64,000 bases of DNA from Natronococcus sp. A-GB7. Its GTDB lineage: Archaea > Halobacteriota > Halobacteria > Halobacteriales > Natrialbaceae. Both the position numbers and the translations under genes were made by a program. Below the pieces are notes generated by a model that was given only the letters and a program-made list of their open reading frames with translations, did no database searches and was not told the DNA's origin. Each line of letters starts with the position of its first letter. The first letter of the stretch is position 1. The stretch lies in NCBI RefSeq assembly GCF_029688865.1, contig NZ_JARUKV010000012.1:62001-126000 (forward strand). Reading direction: 5' to 3'. Positions 39,144 through 47,210 of the stretch are shown one piece after another.

Positions 39144-41810
39144 TCAGTTCTCGGATCCGTCCTCGATCTCGATCGCCGGCCGACCGGGCTCGGCGTTCTT
39201 CAGCACGCTCTCGTCGACGGCCTCGGCGCGGCGAACGGTGACCGGGGCCTCGAACTCGCGCTCGAGCAGCCACGCGGCCGCCTCGAGGGCCTCGCGTTCC
39301 GCGTCGGGCCCGAGAGTCGTCGACAGCGCCTCGCGCTCGGCCTGCAGGTCCTGGCCGTAGTCGGCCGCGGCGTCGCCCTGCTCGCGGATGTGGGACTCCT
39401 GCATCAGTTCGCCGATCAGGTTCGGCGCATCGCTCTCGACCGCGATCTCTAAGGCGTCGTACTTCCAGTCGGGTGCGACGACGACGTCGATCGCCTGCGG
39501 ATCTTCGATGCCGGCGACGTCGACGATGTCGCGGACGTCCTCGCGGGTGTTCTCGACCAGCTGTCGGCGTTTCCGGACGTGATCGCGGTCGATCTCGGCG
39601 GTCGGCCACTCGGCCTCGGCGGCGAACCCGTCGTAGCCGAGCTCGTCGTACAGCTCCTCGGCGATGTGGGGCGCGACGGGCGCCAGCAGCCGGACGACCG
39701 CCGACAGCCCTCGCTCGTAGGTGTCGGCGTGTGGCTCGGCGTACTCCGCGTACTGTCTGAGCGTCCGAACCAGGTCCTGGACCTCTCGCAGCGCTCGGTT
39801 GAACGTCAGCTCGTCGTACTTTTCGGTCGCGATGGCGACCGTCGCGTCGATCTCGCCGTCGACGTAGCTCGCGACCGCGTCGTCGTCGCCGTCGGGATCG
39901 TCGTACTCCTCGACCATCCCCTGCAGGCGCGTCAGGAAGGCGTACGTCGAGCGCACGCCCTCCTCGCTCCAGTCGAAGTCCCGCTCGGGCTGGGCGGCCT
40001 GCATCATGAAGAGGCGGGCGGTGTCGGCGCCGTACTCCTCGACGATCCGCTGGGGCGAGACGACGTTCCCCTTCGACTTGGACATCTTCTCGCCCTCGAG
40101 CTGGACCATCCCCTGGGCGAGCAGGTTCGTGAACGGCTCGCGGTGCTCGAGGCCTTCGTGGTCGGCCAGCACCTTCGTGAAGAACCTCGAGTACAGCAGG
40201 TGCATCACGGCGTGTTCGATCCCGCCGACGTACTGGTCGACGGGCATCCAGTCGTTGGCCTGCTCGAGGTCGAAGGGGGCCTCGTCGAGCTCCGGCGAGA
40301 CGTACCGCAGGAAGTACCACGAGGAGTCGACGAAGGTGTCCATCGTGTCGGTCTCGCGGGTGGCGGCCCCGCCACACTCCGGACAGGTCGTCTCCTTCCA
40401 CTCCTCGGCCTCGTCCAGCGGGTTGCCGGTCGTGTTGATGAACTCCGGCAGTTCGACCGGCAGCTCCTCCTCGGAGAGGACGACCGATCCACAGCCGTCG
40501 TGGCAGTGGACGACCGGGATCGGCGTCCCCCAGTAGCGCTGGCGGGAGATCCCCCAGTCACGGAGCTGGTACTGAGTGGTCCACTCGGCGGTGTCGATAT
40601 CGTCGGTCAGCCGTTCGCGGGCGACGCCGCTCTCGAGGCCGGAGTACTCACCGGAGTTGACCAACACACCGTCCTCGGTGTAGGCTTCCTCACTGACGTC
40701 GGGTGCCTCGGGGACGGTCTCGCTGTCCCAGTCGTCCGGCTCGGGGGCGATGACGGGAACGATCTCCTCGTCCATCTTCGTCGCGAAGGCGTGGTCGCGT
40801 TCGTCGTGGCCCGGGACGGCCATCAGCGCGCCCGTCCCGACGTCCGAGAGGACGAAGTCGGCGACGTACACCGGGATCTCCTCGCCAGTGACGGGGTTCG
40901 TGGCGGTCAGGTCGGTCTCGACGCCGTTTGGCTCGTCACCCTCGGGGTCGGCCTCCTCCTCGACGAAGTGGTGAACGTCCTCGTCGGTCTCGGCCACCTG
41001 CTCGCTGATCGGGTGGTCCGGCGCGAGCGCGAAGAACGTCGCGCCGTGGATGGTGTCGACGCGGGTCGTGAACGCCGTCACCGAGCCGTGGCCCTCTATC
41101 GAGAACTCGAGTTCGGTCCCCTCCTGGCGCCCGATCCAGTTGCGCTGCATCTGGCGCACCGAGTTGGGCCACCCCTCCAGCTCGTCGATGTCCTCGAGCA
41201 GTTCATCGGCGTACTCGGTGATCTTCAGGAACCACTGCTCGAGTTCGCGCTCCTCGACCGGCGTATCGCAGCGCCAGCAGAGTTCGGCCTCGCCCTCGAC
41301 CTGCTCGTCGGCCAGGACGGTCTCGCACTCGGGACACCAGTTGACCTCGGCGTCGCGTCGGTCGACCAGCCCCTCCTCGTGGAACCGAGCGAAGAGCCAC
41401 TGGTTCCACTTGTAGTAGTCAGGGGTGCAGGTGGCGATCTCGCGCTCCCAGTCGTAGCCAAAGCCCATCGACTCCATCTGGCCGCGCATCGTCTCGATGC
41501 AGTCGAACGTCCAGTCCCGCGGGTTGGTGTCGCGCTCCTTGGCCGCGTTTTCGGCGGGGAGGCCGAACGCATCCCACCCCATCGGGTGGAGCACGTCGTC
41601 GCCCTGCAGCCGTCGGAACCGGGCGTAGGCGTCCGTGATCGTGTAATTGCGAACGTGGCCCATGTGGAGCTTCCCCGACGGGTACGGGTACATCCCGAGG
41701 ACGTACGTCGGATCCTCGACGTCGTCGGGCGTTCGGTAGACGTCCGCCTCGTCCCACGCCTCCTGCCAGCGTCGTTCGACCGCCGCGTGGTCGTATCCCG
41801 CGTCGCTCAT
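39144..41810 (-). CDS. leuS: Leucyl-tRNA synthetase (bacterial type)
   Basis: An 888-residue class I synthetase that charges tRNA-Leu. The HIGH motif appears as KLHMGHVRNY near residue 50, and KMSKS as EKMSKSKGNVVSPQ. The CP1 editing domain is present (residues about 230-420, with ALMAVPGHDERD and the TTRVDTIHGATF stretch). Two Cys pairs (CPECETV...CWRC and CPECGG) bind zinc. The overall layout is the bacterial form, which haloarchaea carry instead of the archaeal one. It is followed leftwards by DUF2071. No truncation is seen. Confidence 0.96.
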   Translation of the reverse strand: MSDAGYDHAAVERRWQEAWDEADVYRTPDDVEDPTYVLGMYPYPSGKLHMGHVRNYTITDAYARFRRLQGDDVLHPMGWDAFGLPAENAAKERDTNPRDWTFDCIETMRGQMESMGFGYDWEREIATCTPDYYKWNQWLFARFHEEGLVDRRDAEVNWCPECETVLADEQVEGEAELCWRCDTPVEERELEQWFLKITEYADELLEDIDELEGWPNSVRQMQRNWIGRQEGTELEFSIEGHGSVTAFTTRVDTIHGATFFALAPDHPISEQVAETDEDVHHFVEEEADPEGDEPNGVETDLTATNPVTGEEIPVYVADFVLSDVGTGALMAVPGHDERDHAFATKMDEEIVPVIAPEPDDWDSETVPEAPDVSEEAYTEDGVLVNSGEYSGLESGVARERLTDDIDTAEWTTQYQLRDWGISRQRYWGTPIPVVHCHDGCGSVVLSEEELPVELPEFINTTGNPLDEAEEWKETTCPECGGAATRETDTMDTFVDSSWYFLRYVSPELDEAPFDLEQANDWMPVDQYVGGIEHAVMHLLYSRFFTKVLADHEGLEHREPFTNLLAQGMVQLEGEKMSKSKGNVVSPQRIVEEYGADTARLFMMQAAQPERDFDWSEEGVRSTYAFLTRLQGMVEEYDDPDGDDDAVASYVDGEIDATVAIATEKYDELTFNRALREVQDLVRTLRQYAEYAEPHADTYERGLSAVVRLLAPVAPHIAEELYDELGYDGFAAEAEWPTAEIDRDHVRKRRQLVENTREDVRDIVDVAGIEDPQAIDVVVAPDWKYDALEIAVESDAPNLIGELMQESHIREQGDAAADYGQDLQAEREALSTTLGPDAEREALEAAAWLLEREFEAPVTVRRAEAVDESVLKNAEPGRPAIEIEDGSEN

Positions 41811-41959
41811 CTGTTTATATACGTGTGGTAGCGTCGTCGTCGTATAACTTTCTATACAGTCTCTGGACCCTCATCCGGACTGGCGGGTCGAAAAACGGTG
41901 TTCGCGGTTGGTCGGCTCGGTTGCTCGAGACGTCCGAGAACGGAACGCCTCGGGGGCGA

Positions 41960-42379
41960 CTACTCGATGTCGATCGCTCTCGAGTCGTCGCCGCCTTCGA
42001 CCTTCGGCAGTCGAACGGTCAGGACGCCGTTCTCGAAGCTTGCCGATACCGACTCCTCCTCGACCGGGTCCGGAAGCCGGATCCGACGGTTGACCGACGT
42101 TCGGGTTCGTTCGCGTCGGATATACCGCTCGGAGGCGTGCTCGAGTTCGTCGGCCCGATCAGCCTCGAGGCGAAGCGTTCCCTCGGCGAGGGTGAGCTCG
42201 ATGTCGTCGGTGTCGTAGCCGGGCAGGTCGGCCGTGACGACGTACTCCTCGGCTCTGTCGGCGACGTCGACCGGCACCGAACCCGGCACCTGAAGCCCGC
42301 CGCTGCCCATCCCGCCTTCGACCTGCTTGCTGACGCGGTCGAGCATCTCCTCGATCTCCTCGAAGGGGTTTCGTCGCAT
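41960..42379 (-). CDS. Hsp20/alpha-crystallin small heat-shock protein
   Basis: The ATG at 42379 (MRRNPFEEIEEMLDRVSK) gives 139 residues. The alpha-crystallin domain runs from about residue 40 (DRAEEYVVTADLPGYDTDDI) to the conserved FENGVLTVRLPK, which is the A-x-x-x-n-G-v-L signature of the family. It binds unfolding proteins as an oligomer. A TATA-like element lies 26-33 bases upstream, giving a nearly leaderless message. The Gly/Met-rich short N-terminal arm (GGMGSGGLQVPG) is usual for the haloarchaeal members. Confidence 0.94.
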   Translation of the reverse strand: MRRNPFEEIEEMLDRVSKQVEGGMGSGGLQVPGSVPVDVADRAEEYVVTADLPGYDTDDIELTLAEGTLRLEADRADELEHASERYIRRERTRTSVNRRIRLPDPVEEESVSASFENGVLTVRLPKVEGGDDSRAIDIE

Positions 42380-42404
42380 ACCTCGGCGTAGGTGCTCGAC
42401 GGGG

Positions 42405-42412
42405 ATAAATTC
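42405..42412 (-). promoter_or_regulatory. TATA-like element of the hsp20 gene
   Basis: GAATTTAT on the minus strand lies 26-33 bases before the hsp20 ATG, the distance expected of a haloarchaeal promoter for a leaderless or short-leader message. Confidence 0.55.
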
Positions 42413-42722
42413 TGCTCGGAACGGAGTTCGAAAAGGACCACGCGAACAGGTGGCTCGGCTCCTCCGTTTTCCTTGCTCCGATCTCGAGGAGGCGTGGTCC
42501 GTATCGTCGTGCTCGGCTCTCGACACGCGATACGCCGTCTGGCTGATCACCGGACTTGCTATCGTCCCGCGACGTCAGTGCGTTCTACGTCCGAGCAGAT
42601 AAATACTGTGCTTGGTATACTCACGCATTCGGCGCGTCGGTTCGCCGAGAATCGTCGTGTCCTCTCGAGACAGCTACAGCGGCGGCTCTCGAGGCCACGG
42701 TAGAACAGCACGGGAGGAACGG
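42413..42722. other. Intergenic region between hsp20 and peroxiredoxin
   Basis: About 310 bases without a gene. All frames are short or lack protein-like composition. The section 42597-42630 is relatively AT-rich. I see no repeat or RNA gene. Confidence 0.5.
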
Positions 42723-43178
42723 CTACTCCGGGAGCGTCACGCGTCCGTCCTCGAGCGCGTCGAGCAGCACCTGTCGGGCGTGGCCGTCCGGGTCGACGTC
42801 CTCGTAGGCGGCTTTGACCTTGCCGTCGCCAATGAAAAACGTCGTCCGCGCGGTCGCGCCGTTTCGAACCTCCACGTCGAACGCCTCGGCGAGTTCGGCG
42901 TCGGGATCCGCCAGCAGGTCGAACTCGAGTCCCTCCGACTCGCAAAACGACTGATGGGAGTCGACGTCGTCCGTCGAGACGCCGTAGACGTCGACGCCCG
43001 CCTCGTGGTAGGTCTCGAGTTCGCGCTGGAACTGGGTCGCCTCGGTCGTACAGCCCGGCGTCTCGTCTCGCGGGTAGAAGTAGAGAACCGTCGGACGGTC
43101 GAACTCGAGGACGACCTCTTCGCCGTCCTGGTTGCGCGCGGTGACGGTCGGTGCGTCGTCGCCTGCGGTGAGTGCCAT
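42723..43178 (-). CDS. bcp: Peroxiredoxin, Bcp/PrxQ type
   Basis: A 151-residue thiol peroxidase. The peroxidatic cysteine is in the PRDETPGCTTEATQFQ motif (Cys about 47), preceded by VLYFYP, and there is an SSCES-like region replaced here by FCESEGLEFDLL, where the Cys about 79 may resolve. It reduces peroxides with thioredoxin-like donors. The gene reads leftwards and lies 53 bases downstream of the truncated ABC permease, on the same strand. Confidence 0.94.
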   Translation of the reverse strand: MALTAGDDAPTVTARNQDGEEVVLEFDRPTVLYFYPRDETPGCTTEATQFQRELETYHEAGVDVYGVSTDDVDSHQSFCESEGLEFDLLADPDAELAEAFDVEVRNGATARTTFFIGDGKVKAAYEDVDPDGHARQVLLDALEDGRVTLPE

Positions 43179-43231
43179 ACCCGCAGTACGGTGGGAGGGT
43201 GAAAAACGATTTGGACACCGACTCGCGAACG

Positions 43232-43672
43232 CTACGAGAGGTCGGCGTCGCGAAAGCGGAGGTAGCCGACCGCAAGCGGGAGGACGATCCAGAACAGCAG
43301 TACCGCGGCCAGGAACAGCGGTTCGTGGACGAGTGCCTCGGTCGTGCCGGACGGTGTCTGTTCGGTCTGTGTCGCACTGACTCCTTCCTCCGTCGCGGTG
43401 ATGGCGATCTGACTCGCCTCGGGAAGGAACACGTCTCCGCTCGTACTCATTGCCGTGAGGGGGTTGAGGTGGTCGACGACGGCGATCCAGGTCGGCGGGT
43501 CGGCGCCCGGAAGGCTTCGAGTAACCGCGTAGTAGAGCCCGTCGACGACGTACGACCAGAGGACGGTCGCGAGGAGGTACCCGCCGAGAGCGACGCTGAT
43601 CGCTCTGGTCCTGGTCTCGGTGACGGCCGAAATCCCGACCGCGATCGAGACGGTTGCCGCCGAAAGGGGGAA
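43232..43672 (-). pseudogene. ABC-2 permease, 5'-truncated at the CRISPR array
   Basis: The frame ends DRRFRDADLS-like (YLRFRDADLS) at 43232 and reads as the C-terminal part of an ABC-2 permease: AATVSIAVGISAVTETRTRA, GGYLLATVLWSYVVDGLYYA, DHLNPLTAM and LLFWIVLPLAVGYLRF. Upstream, the frame runs straight into the degenerate terminal CRISPR repeat at 43673 and then through repeats. The N-terminal half (coupling helix and first helices), seen in the intact relative at 23199, is absent, and no ATPase gene is adjacent. It is therefore a remnant, cut when the island formed. Confidence 0.8.
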
Positions 43673-44303
43673 CTCTTCAACAATACAGGGTTCATCAGGA
43701 ACTACGATCACGAGGCCCACGCTTCGCTGTATGACCGACCTTCGACCCCATAAGGGTTCATCAGGAACTCTCGGGGATCTGGGAGTCACGGCGCTGGTAC
43801 TCAAACCTTCGACCCCACAAGGGTTCATCAGGAACTGTGGGAACCCGGTTTCTGGCTTCTCGTCGAGAATCCTTCGACCCCACAAGGGTTCATCAGGAAC
43901 ATCTACCTGAACCCGGAGTGAAATGGACGTGTGCACCTTCGACCCCACAAGGGTTCATCAGGAACCCAGTCGACGTTTTCGTATGGGTTGTTCAGTATCT
44001 CCCTTCGACCCCACAAGGGTTCATCAGGAACATCTTCCTACGTTTCTTTGAGGGTAACCCGTAGCCCCCTTCGACCCCACAAGGGTTCATCAGGAACACG
44101 TAGGCAAATGGCCCGTGAGTTGGTTGATTCGGACCTTCGACCCCATAAGGGTTCATCAGGAACAGGGATGTAATGACCTTACATCTTGGTGTTACGGAAC
44201 CTTCGACCCCACAAGGGTTCATCAGGAACCCTCACCAATTGGTTCCGATACGTTTGAAATCCACACACCGGGCCCTTCGACCCCACAAGGGTTCATCAGG
44301 AAC
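43673..44303 (-). CRISPR. CRISPR array, 9 full repeats plus one degenerate repeat, no cas genes in window
   Basis: Full 30-bp repeats start at 43739, 43806, 43871, 43936, 44002, 44068, 44134, 44200 and 44274. A degenerate copy, sharing only the GGGTTCATCAGGAAC half, ends at 43702. On the minus strand the repeat begins GTTCCTGATGAACCC and ends GGGGTCGAAGG, matching the haloarchaeal type I-B pattern (GTTTCAGA-GAACCCTTGTGGG-T-GAAGC). Copies at 43739 and 44134 carry one change (CATAAGG for CACAAGG). Spacers are 36, 37, 35, 35, 36, 36, 36, 36 and 44 bases. The degenerate end at low coordinates and the repeat sense place the leader on the right. Confidence 0.95.
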
Positions 44304-44466
44304 CATTGCAAAAACCGAGTTGTTAGCGCCTACAATACCGTTACTCGAACTACCTCTATCGTCGACCGCTAATACCCGATTTCACCCGGGGGGTCGACAT
44401 AACTGTCTGATGTCTGGCTTTGTATTGGGCTTTAACGTATGGAAACGTTTCTTTTTCCGTTTTCGC
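44304..44466 (-). promoter_or_regulatory. Probable CRISPR leader
   Basis: The non-coding segment right of the last intact repeat is on the upstream side if the array is transcribed leftwards. It contains a purine-rich tract (minus strand GAAAACGGAAAAAGAAACG) followed by TTAAAGCCC, a possible BRE/TATA pair. There is no open frame of note. The assignment rests on orientation and position, not on a known leader match. Confidence 0.45.
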
Positions 44467-44486
44467 GGGTAGTTGGAGAACTACCC
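44467..44486. repeat. Perfect 8-bp hairpin beside the leader
   Basis: GGGTAGTT and AACTACCC flank GGAG. It could be a subterminal palindrome of an IS200/IS605-type end, or a structural element of the leader or of an RNA. Confidence 0.7.
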
Positions 44487-44912
44487 TTAGTATACGGTGG
44501 GGTGCCTGCTCTTGGCGTGACGGGTTCCTTCCCGCATGGAATAGGCCATGCATCTATGGATTATAATTTCCGGGACCTCGTCGGACGAACGTCCTGTGCC
44601 CCAACCACTGTTGGTGTAGTACTGCCTCGAGCCGGGCGCTGTCTATGCGCCGCTTTTCGCCTATCTCGGCGGAGTCCCGCGGGCGAAAGGTCCACGCCCA
44701 TGCATCCAAGCCAGGGACGCCCGAGCCGAGCTTATCGGCGGGCAGGCTCGTACCGAGTAGCATCGACTCGATACGCGCGGCGAAGTGCCGCGTTGCGGAA
44801 ACTGAGATATACCCAACTCCGCTTACTCATCGGTTTAGCAACAAACCACAAATAACTATTGGTGTCGAGTACAATTAGTGATATATCAGACAGTCGCCGG
44901 TGACACAGACCA
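44487..44912. other. Hairpin-rich non-coding block upstream of tnpB
   Basis: No convincing gene; a minus frame at 44554-44763 (69 codons) lacks haloarchaeal composition. The block 44590-44800 holds consecutive short dyads: GGACGAACGTCC, GGCGC-7-GCGCC, GGGCG-9-CGCCC, GCCGA-5-TCGGC nested in GCCC/GGGC, and GCGGC-5-GCCGC. This density suggests a folded RNA or IS end. I could not match it to RNase P RNA, SRP RNA or tRNA. AT-rich sequence (44830-44890) precedes tnpB and probably holds its promoter. Confidence 0.5.
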
Positions 44913-46082
44913 ATGAGTGAATCAAATCAAGCCGATCTCGAGGAGTTCACTGCCGGAACGACGACTGAGACGGTCGTCCAGACAGTCGTCCTCGATCTCG
45001 AGACGAGCCAGCAGAAGACCGAGCGCGTTCGGGCTGGCGTTGAGGAGTTTCAGGCGATGGCGGGGTACATGGCCGATATGATGCCCTCAATTCCAGAATG
45101 GGAGTGGAGTCCACAGAACAACACACTCTATCAGATGGTGACGCGAGAGTTCGAGGATCGAACAGTCAAGGCTACGACTGCCAGAGAGGCAGCACAGCAT
45201 GTTGCCGAATCCTTCTCGTCCTGGCGTAGTCGCGGGAAAGACGGTAATCGACCGCAGTTCGGTGGGGGAAGCTATCTTGTTCTCTCACATCAGGATTTCG
45301 AGTTGGTCGAAAACGAACGAGGATATGGGCTGAAGGCGAGTTTCATTCCCTACAAACCAGTATGGTTTCATATCGAGCCAAACGGCTATCAACGGGATTA
45401 TCTCGAGCGAATTTTCGAGGACGATGCCGACACTGGTTCGTGTGAACTCCACGTCGAACCGGACGGATCGGTTCGTGCCCATCTGGTGGTCAAGTGGGAC
45501 GTCGAGGTCTACGAGCCAGCTGACGTGACGACGACCGTCGGTGTCGATATCGGTGAAAACGTGATCTACGCCGCAGCCGTGGTCGACGGGGACGACGTCG
45601 AGGACGTCGTAGTCGAACCGGGACGAGAGTTTCGCCACTACCGAGAGCGACTTGAGGACAAGCGAGAGCGACTGATGGAACAGGGTGATCTTCGCGGGGT
45701 ACGGCAGACTCGAGGTGAGCGCGAGCGGTACACCGAGCACGTTCTCAATACGGCATCTCGAGAGATCGTCGATCTTGCGAGTGAGCATGCGCCGTCTACG
45801 ATCGCGCTCGAGGAGCTAACCGGGTATCGTGAGACAGTTGCTGATCCAATTCACGACTGGCCGTACGCTAAGTTGCAGGAGATGATCGCGTACAAGGCGA
45901 AAGCTACAGGTGTTCCTATAGAAATGGTTGATCCCGAAAATACCAGTATTACCTGTCGAAAGTGTGGACAAACGAATCGTGAGTATCGTAATGGGACGGA
46001 GTTTTCTTGTTCACGTTGTGGATATGAAATTCATGCTGATGTGAACGCAGCCATCAACATCGCTCAAGTGGAGAAAACATAG
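44913..46082 (+). CDS. tnpB: IS200/IS605-type TnpB, RNA-guided nuclease family
   Basis: A 389-residue protein with an intact RuvC-like site: Asp212 (TVGVDIGENV), Glu300 (IALEELTGYRE) and Asp376 (HADVNAAINIA). A Cys4 zinc ribbon sits between the last two (Cys348, Cys351, Cys366, Cys369). TnpB proteins are guided by an RNA from the element's end and cut DNA at a short motif; they aid retention of the element. No TnpA (Y1 transposase) gene is near, so it is a stand-alone IS1341-type element or a domesticated copy. The end of the gene becomes AT-rich. The N-terminal 60 residues are longer and more acidic than typical. Confidence 0.93.
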   Translation: MSESNQADLEEFTAGTTTETVVQTVVLDLETSQQKTERVRAGVEEFQAMAGYMADMMPSIPEWEWSPQNNTLYQMVTREFEDRTVKATTAREAAQHVAESFSSWRSRGKDGNRPQFGGGSYLVLSHQDFELVENERGYGLKASFIPYKPVWFHIEPNGYQRDYLERIFEDDADTGSCELHVEPDGSVRAHLVVKWDVEVYEPADVTTTVGVDIGENVIYAAAVVDGDDVEDVVVEPGREFRHYRERLEDKRERLMEQGDLRGVRQTRGERERYTEHVLNTASREIVDLASEHAPSTIALEELTGYRETVADPIHDWPYAKLQEMIAYKAKATGVPIEMVDPENTSITCRKCGQTNREYRNGTEFSCSRCGYEIHADVNAAINIAQVEKT

Positions 46083-46236
46083 TTCGTTCTTGTCCTACTT
46101 ATTGATAGAAATGATAGGTCTATCTTTACGCTTAAGTATAGTATGAGGGATTCTAGAGAGATTTATTGTTGAGTGCGAATATATTGCCTCTAATGGCCTC
46201 TATCCTCACTTTTCACTTTCACCTTGGTGCCGGCAA

Positions 46237-46244
46237 TTTAAATA
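46237..46244 (+). promoter_or_regulatory. TATA box of the two-gene unit
   Basis: TTTAAATA lies 28 bases before the ATG at 46273, so the message should have almost no leader. The surrounding 190-base gap after tnpB has no gene. Confidence 0.6.
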
Positions 46245-46272
46245 TGATTGCTCTCCACTGATAGGTTAGAGT

Positions 46273-47196
46273 ATGACAGGAAAGATTTGGGGCCTTGATC
46301 TCCGAATTTGGGATGTAAAACGGGGCAGCGCAATGTGGGCAAGTGCGGCAAAAAGGGATGTAATAATCGACTTGGGTGCGAGCAATTTTTCACCCATTGA
46401 GCATTTAGAAAGACAGTCTACTGTATCATCCCTTGATTATATGATCATAACTCATCCACATAAGGACCATATACGAGATATTGTCCAATATGAGAAATCC
46501 GATTTTCAAGTTCCTCTCCTATGTCAAAATGAGGCAACAGACCCACTGCTGGAGGAGCGAATTGAAGAAGAAGACGACGAATCTTATCTTAACATCGCAA
46601 ACACATACAGAGAGTTTGTGAGTCGATTTGACCAGCCAGCTGTTGAAGACCCCTCATCTGAGGACTGGGCACAAGGAACAATGTTTTCGAACTATCATCT
46701 CGACAGTGATGATGTTTCTGGCAGTATTTTCGATCGATTAAACAACTTAAGTATTATTACTGTTATTGAGCGCTATGGATTTAAACTTGTAACAGCGGGA
46801 GATATTCTTGAAGATGGGATCAATACTGCGATGAAAGACACCGAAATTATGAATGCAATCGAAGACGCAAATATTCTAGTCGCTCCACACCACGGGAGGA
46901 AAAGCAGCTATGTTAGTGAATTCGTTGACCATATTAATCCAGAAATAGTGCTTATTTCAGATAAGTCTGATGACGGTAATAATGCGGGTGGCTACTATAC
47001 AAAACCAAATGGAGTTACTGTACTTGATGAACCAGACAACGAGACTTCCGAGCGTAATGTCCTCACTACGCGCAAAGATGGCAGACTTCGTGTTCGTGCA
47101 AACCACGAAGATGATTGGCAGGTGTCATTCCACGATCAATTTGCCAATAAAAAGGCCAAGGGGAAAATGGCCAAAAGAAACTACACCCGGTTTTGA
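46273..47196 (+). CDS. Metallo-beta-lactamase-fold hydrolase, ComEC-like domain
   Basis: A 307-residue soluble protein with the MBL metal motif HPHKDH at residues 61-66, preceded by SLDYMIITHP. The later NLSIITVIERYGFKLVTAGDI (157-177, quoted in part) and APHHGRKSSY (204-213) match the order seen in the MBL domain of ComEC/Rec2 and in stand-alone relatives. It should bind two metals and hydrolyse a phosphodiester, probably nucleic acid or nucleotide. There is no membrane helix or signal. It is AT-rich (22 of 60 bases G+C in line 46801-46860) and its codons differ from the backbone. The stop is 14 bases before the next gene's ATG. Confidence 0.85.
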   Translation: MTGKIWGLDLRIWDVKRGSAMWASAAKRDVIIDLGASNFSPIEHLERQSTVSSLDYMIITHPHKDHIRDIVQYEKSDFQVPLLCQNEATDPLLEERIEEEDDESYLNIANTYREFVSRFDQPAVEDPSSEDWAQGTMFSNYHLDSDDVSGSIFDRLNNLSIITVIERYGFKLVTAGDILEDGINTAMKDTEIMNAIEDANILVAPHHGRKSSYVSEFVDHINPEIVLISDKSDDGNNAGGYYTKPNGVTVLDEPDNETSERNVLTTRKDGRLRVRANHEDDWQVSFHDQFANKKAKGKMAKRNYTRF

Positions 47197-47210
47197 GAGC
47201 TATAGGATTA

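Noticed and set aside
43992-44222. Open frames through the CRISPR array giving repeated MNPCGVEG-like peptides
   Set aside because: The peptides are translations of the 30-bp repeats; frames persist because repeat plus spacer is often a multiple of three. No start signal or coding composition.
44554-44763. 69-codon minus-strand frame upstream of tnpB
   Set aside because: It overlaps many inverted repeats and has no haloarchaeal composition. Structured non-coding sequence is the simpler reading.
44580-44800. RNase P RNA or SRP RNA
   Set aside because: The conserved GAGGAAAGUCC of RNase P and the GGAAGGGAGC loop region of SRP RNA are not present on either strand.
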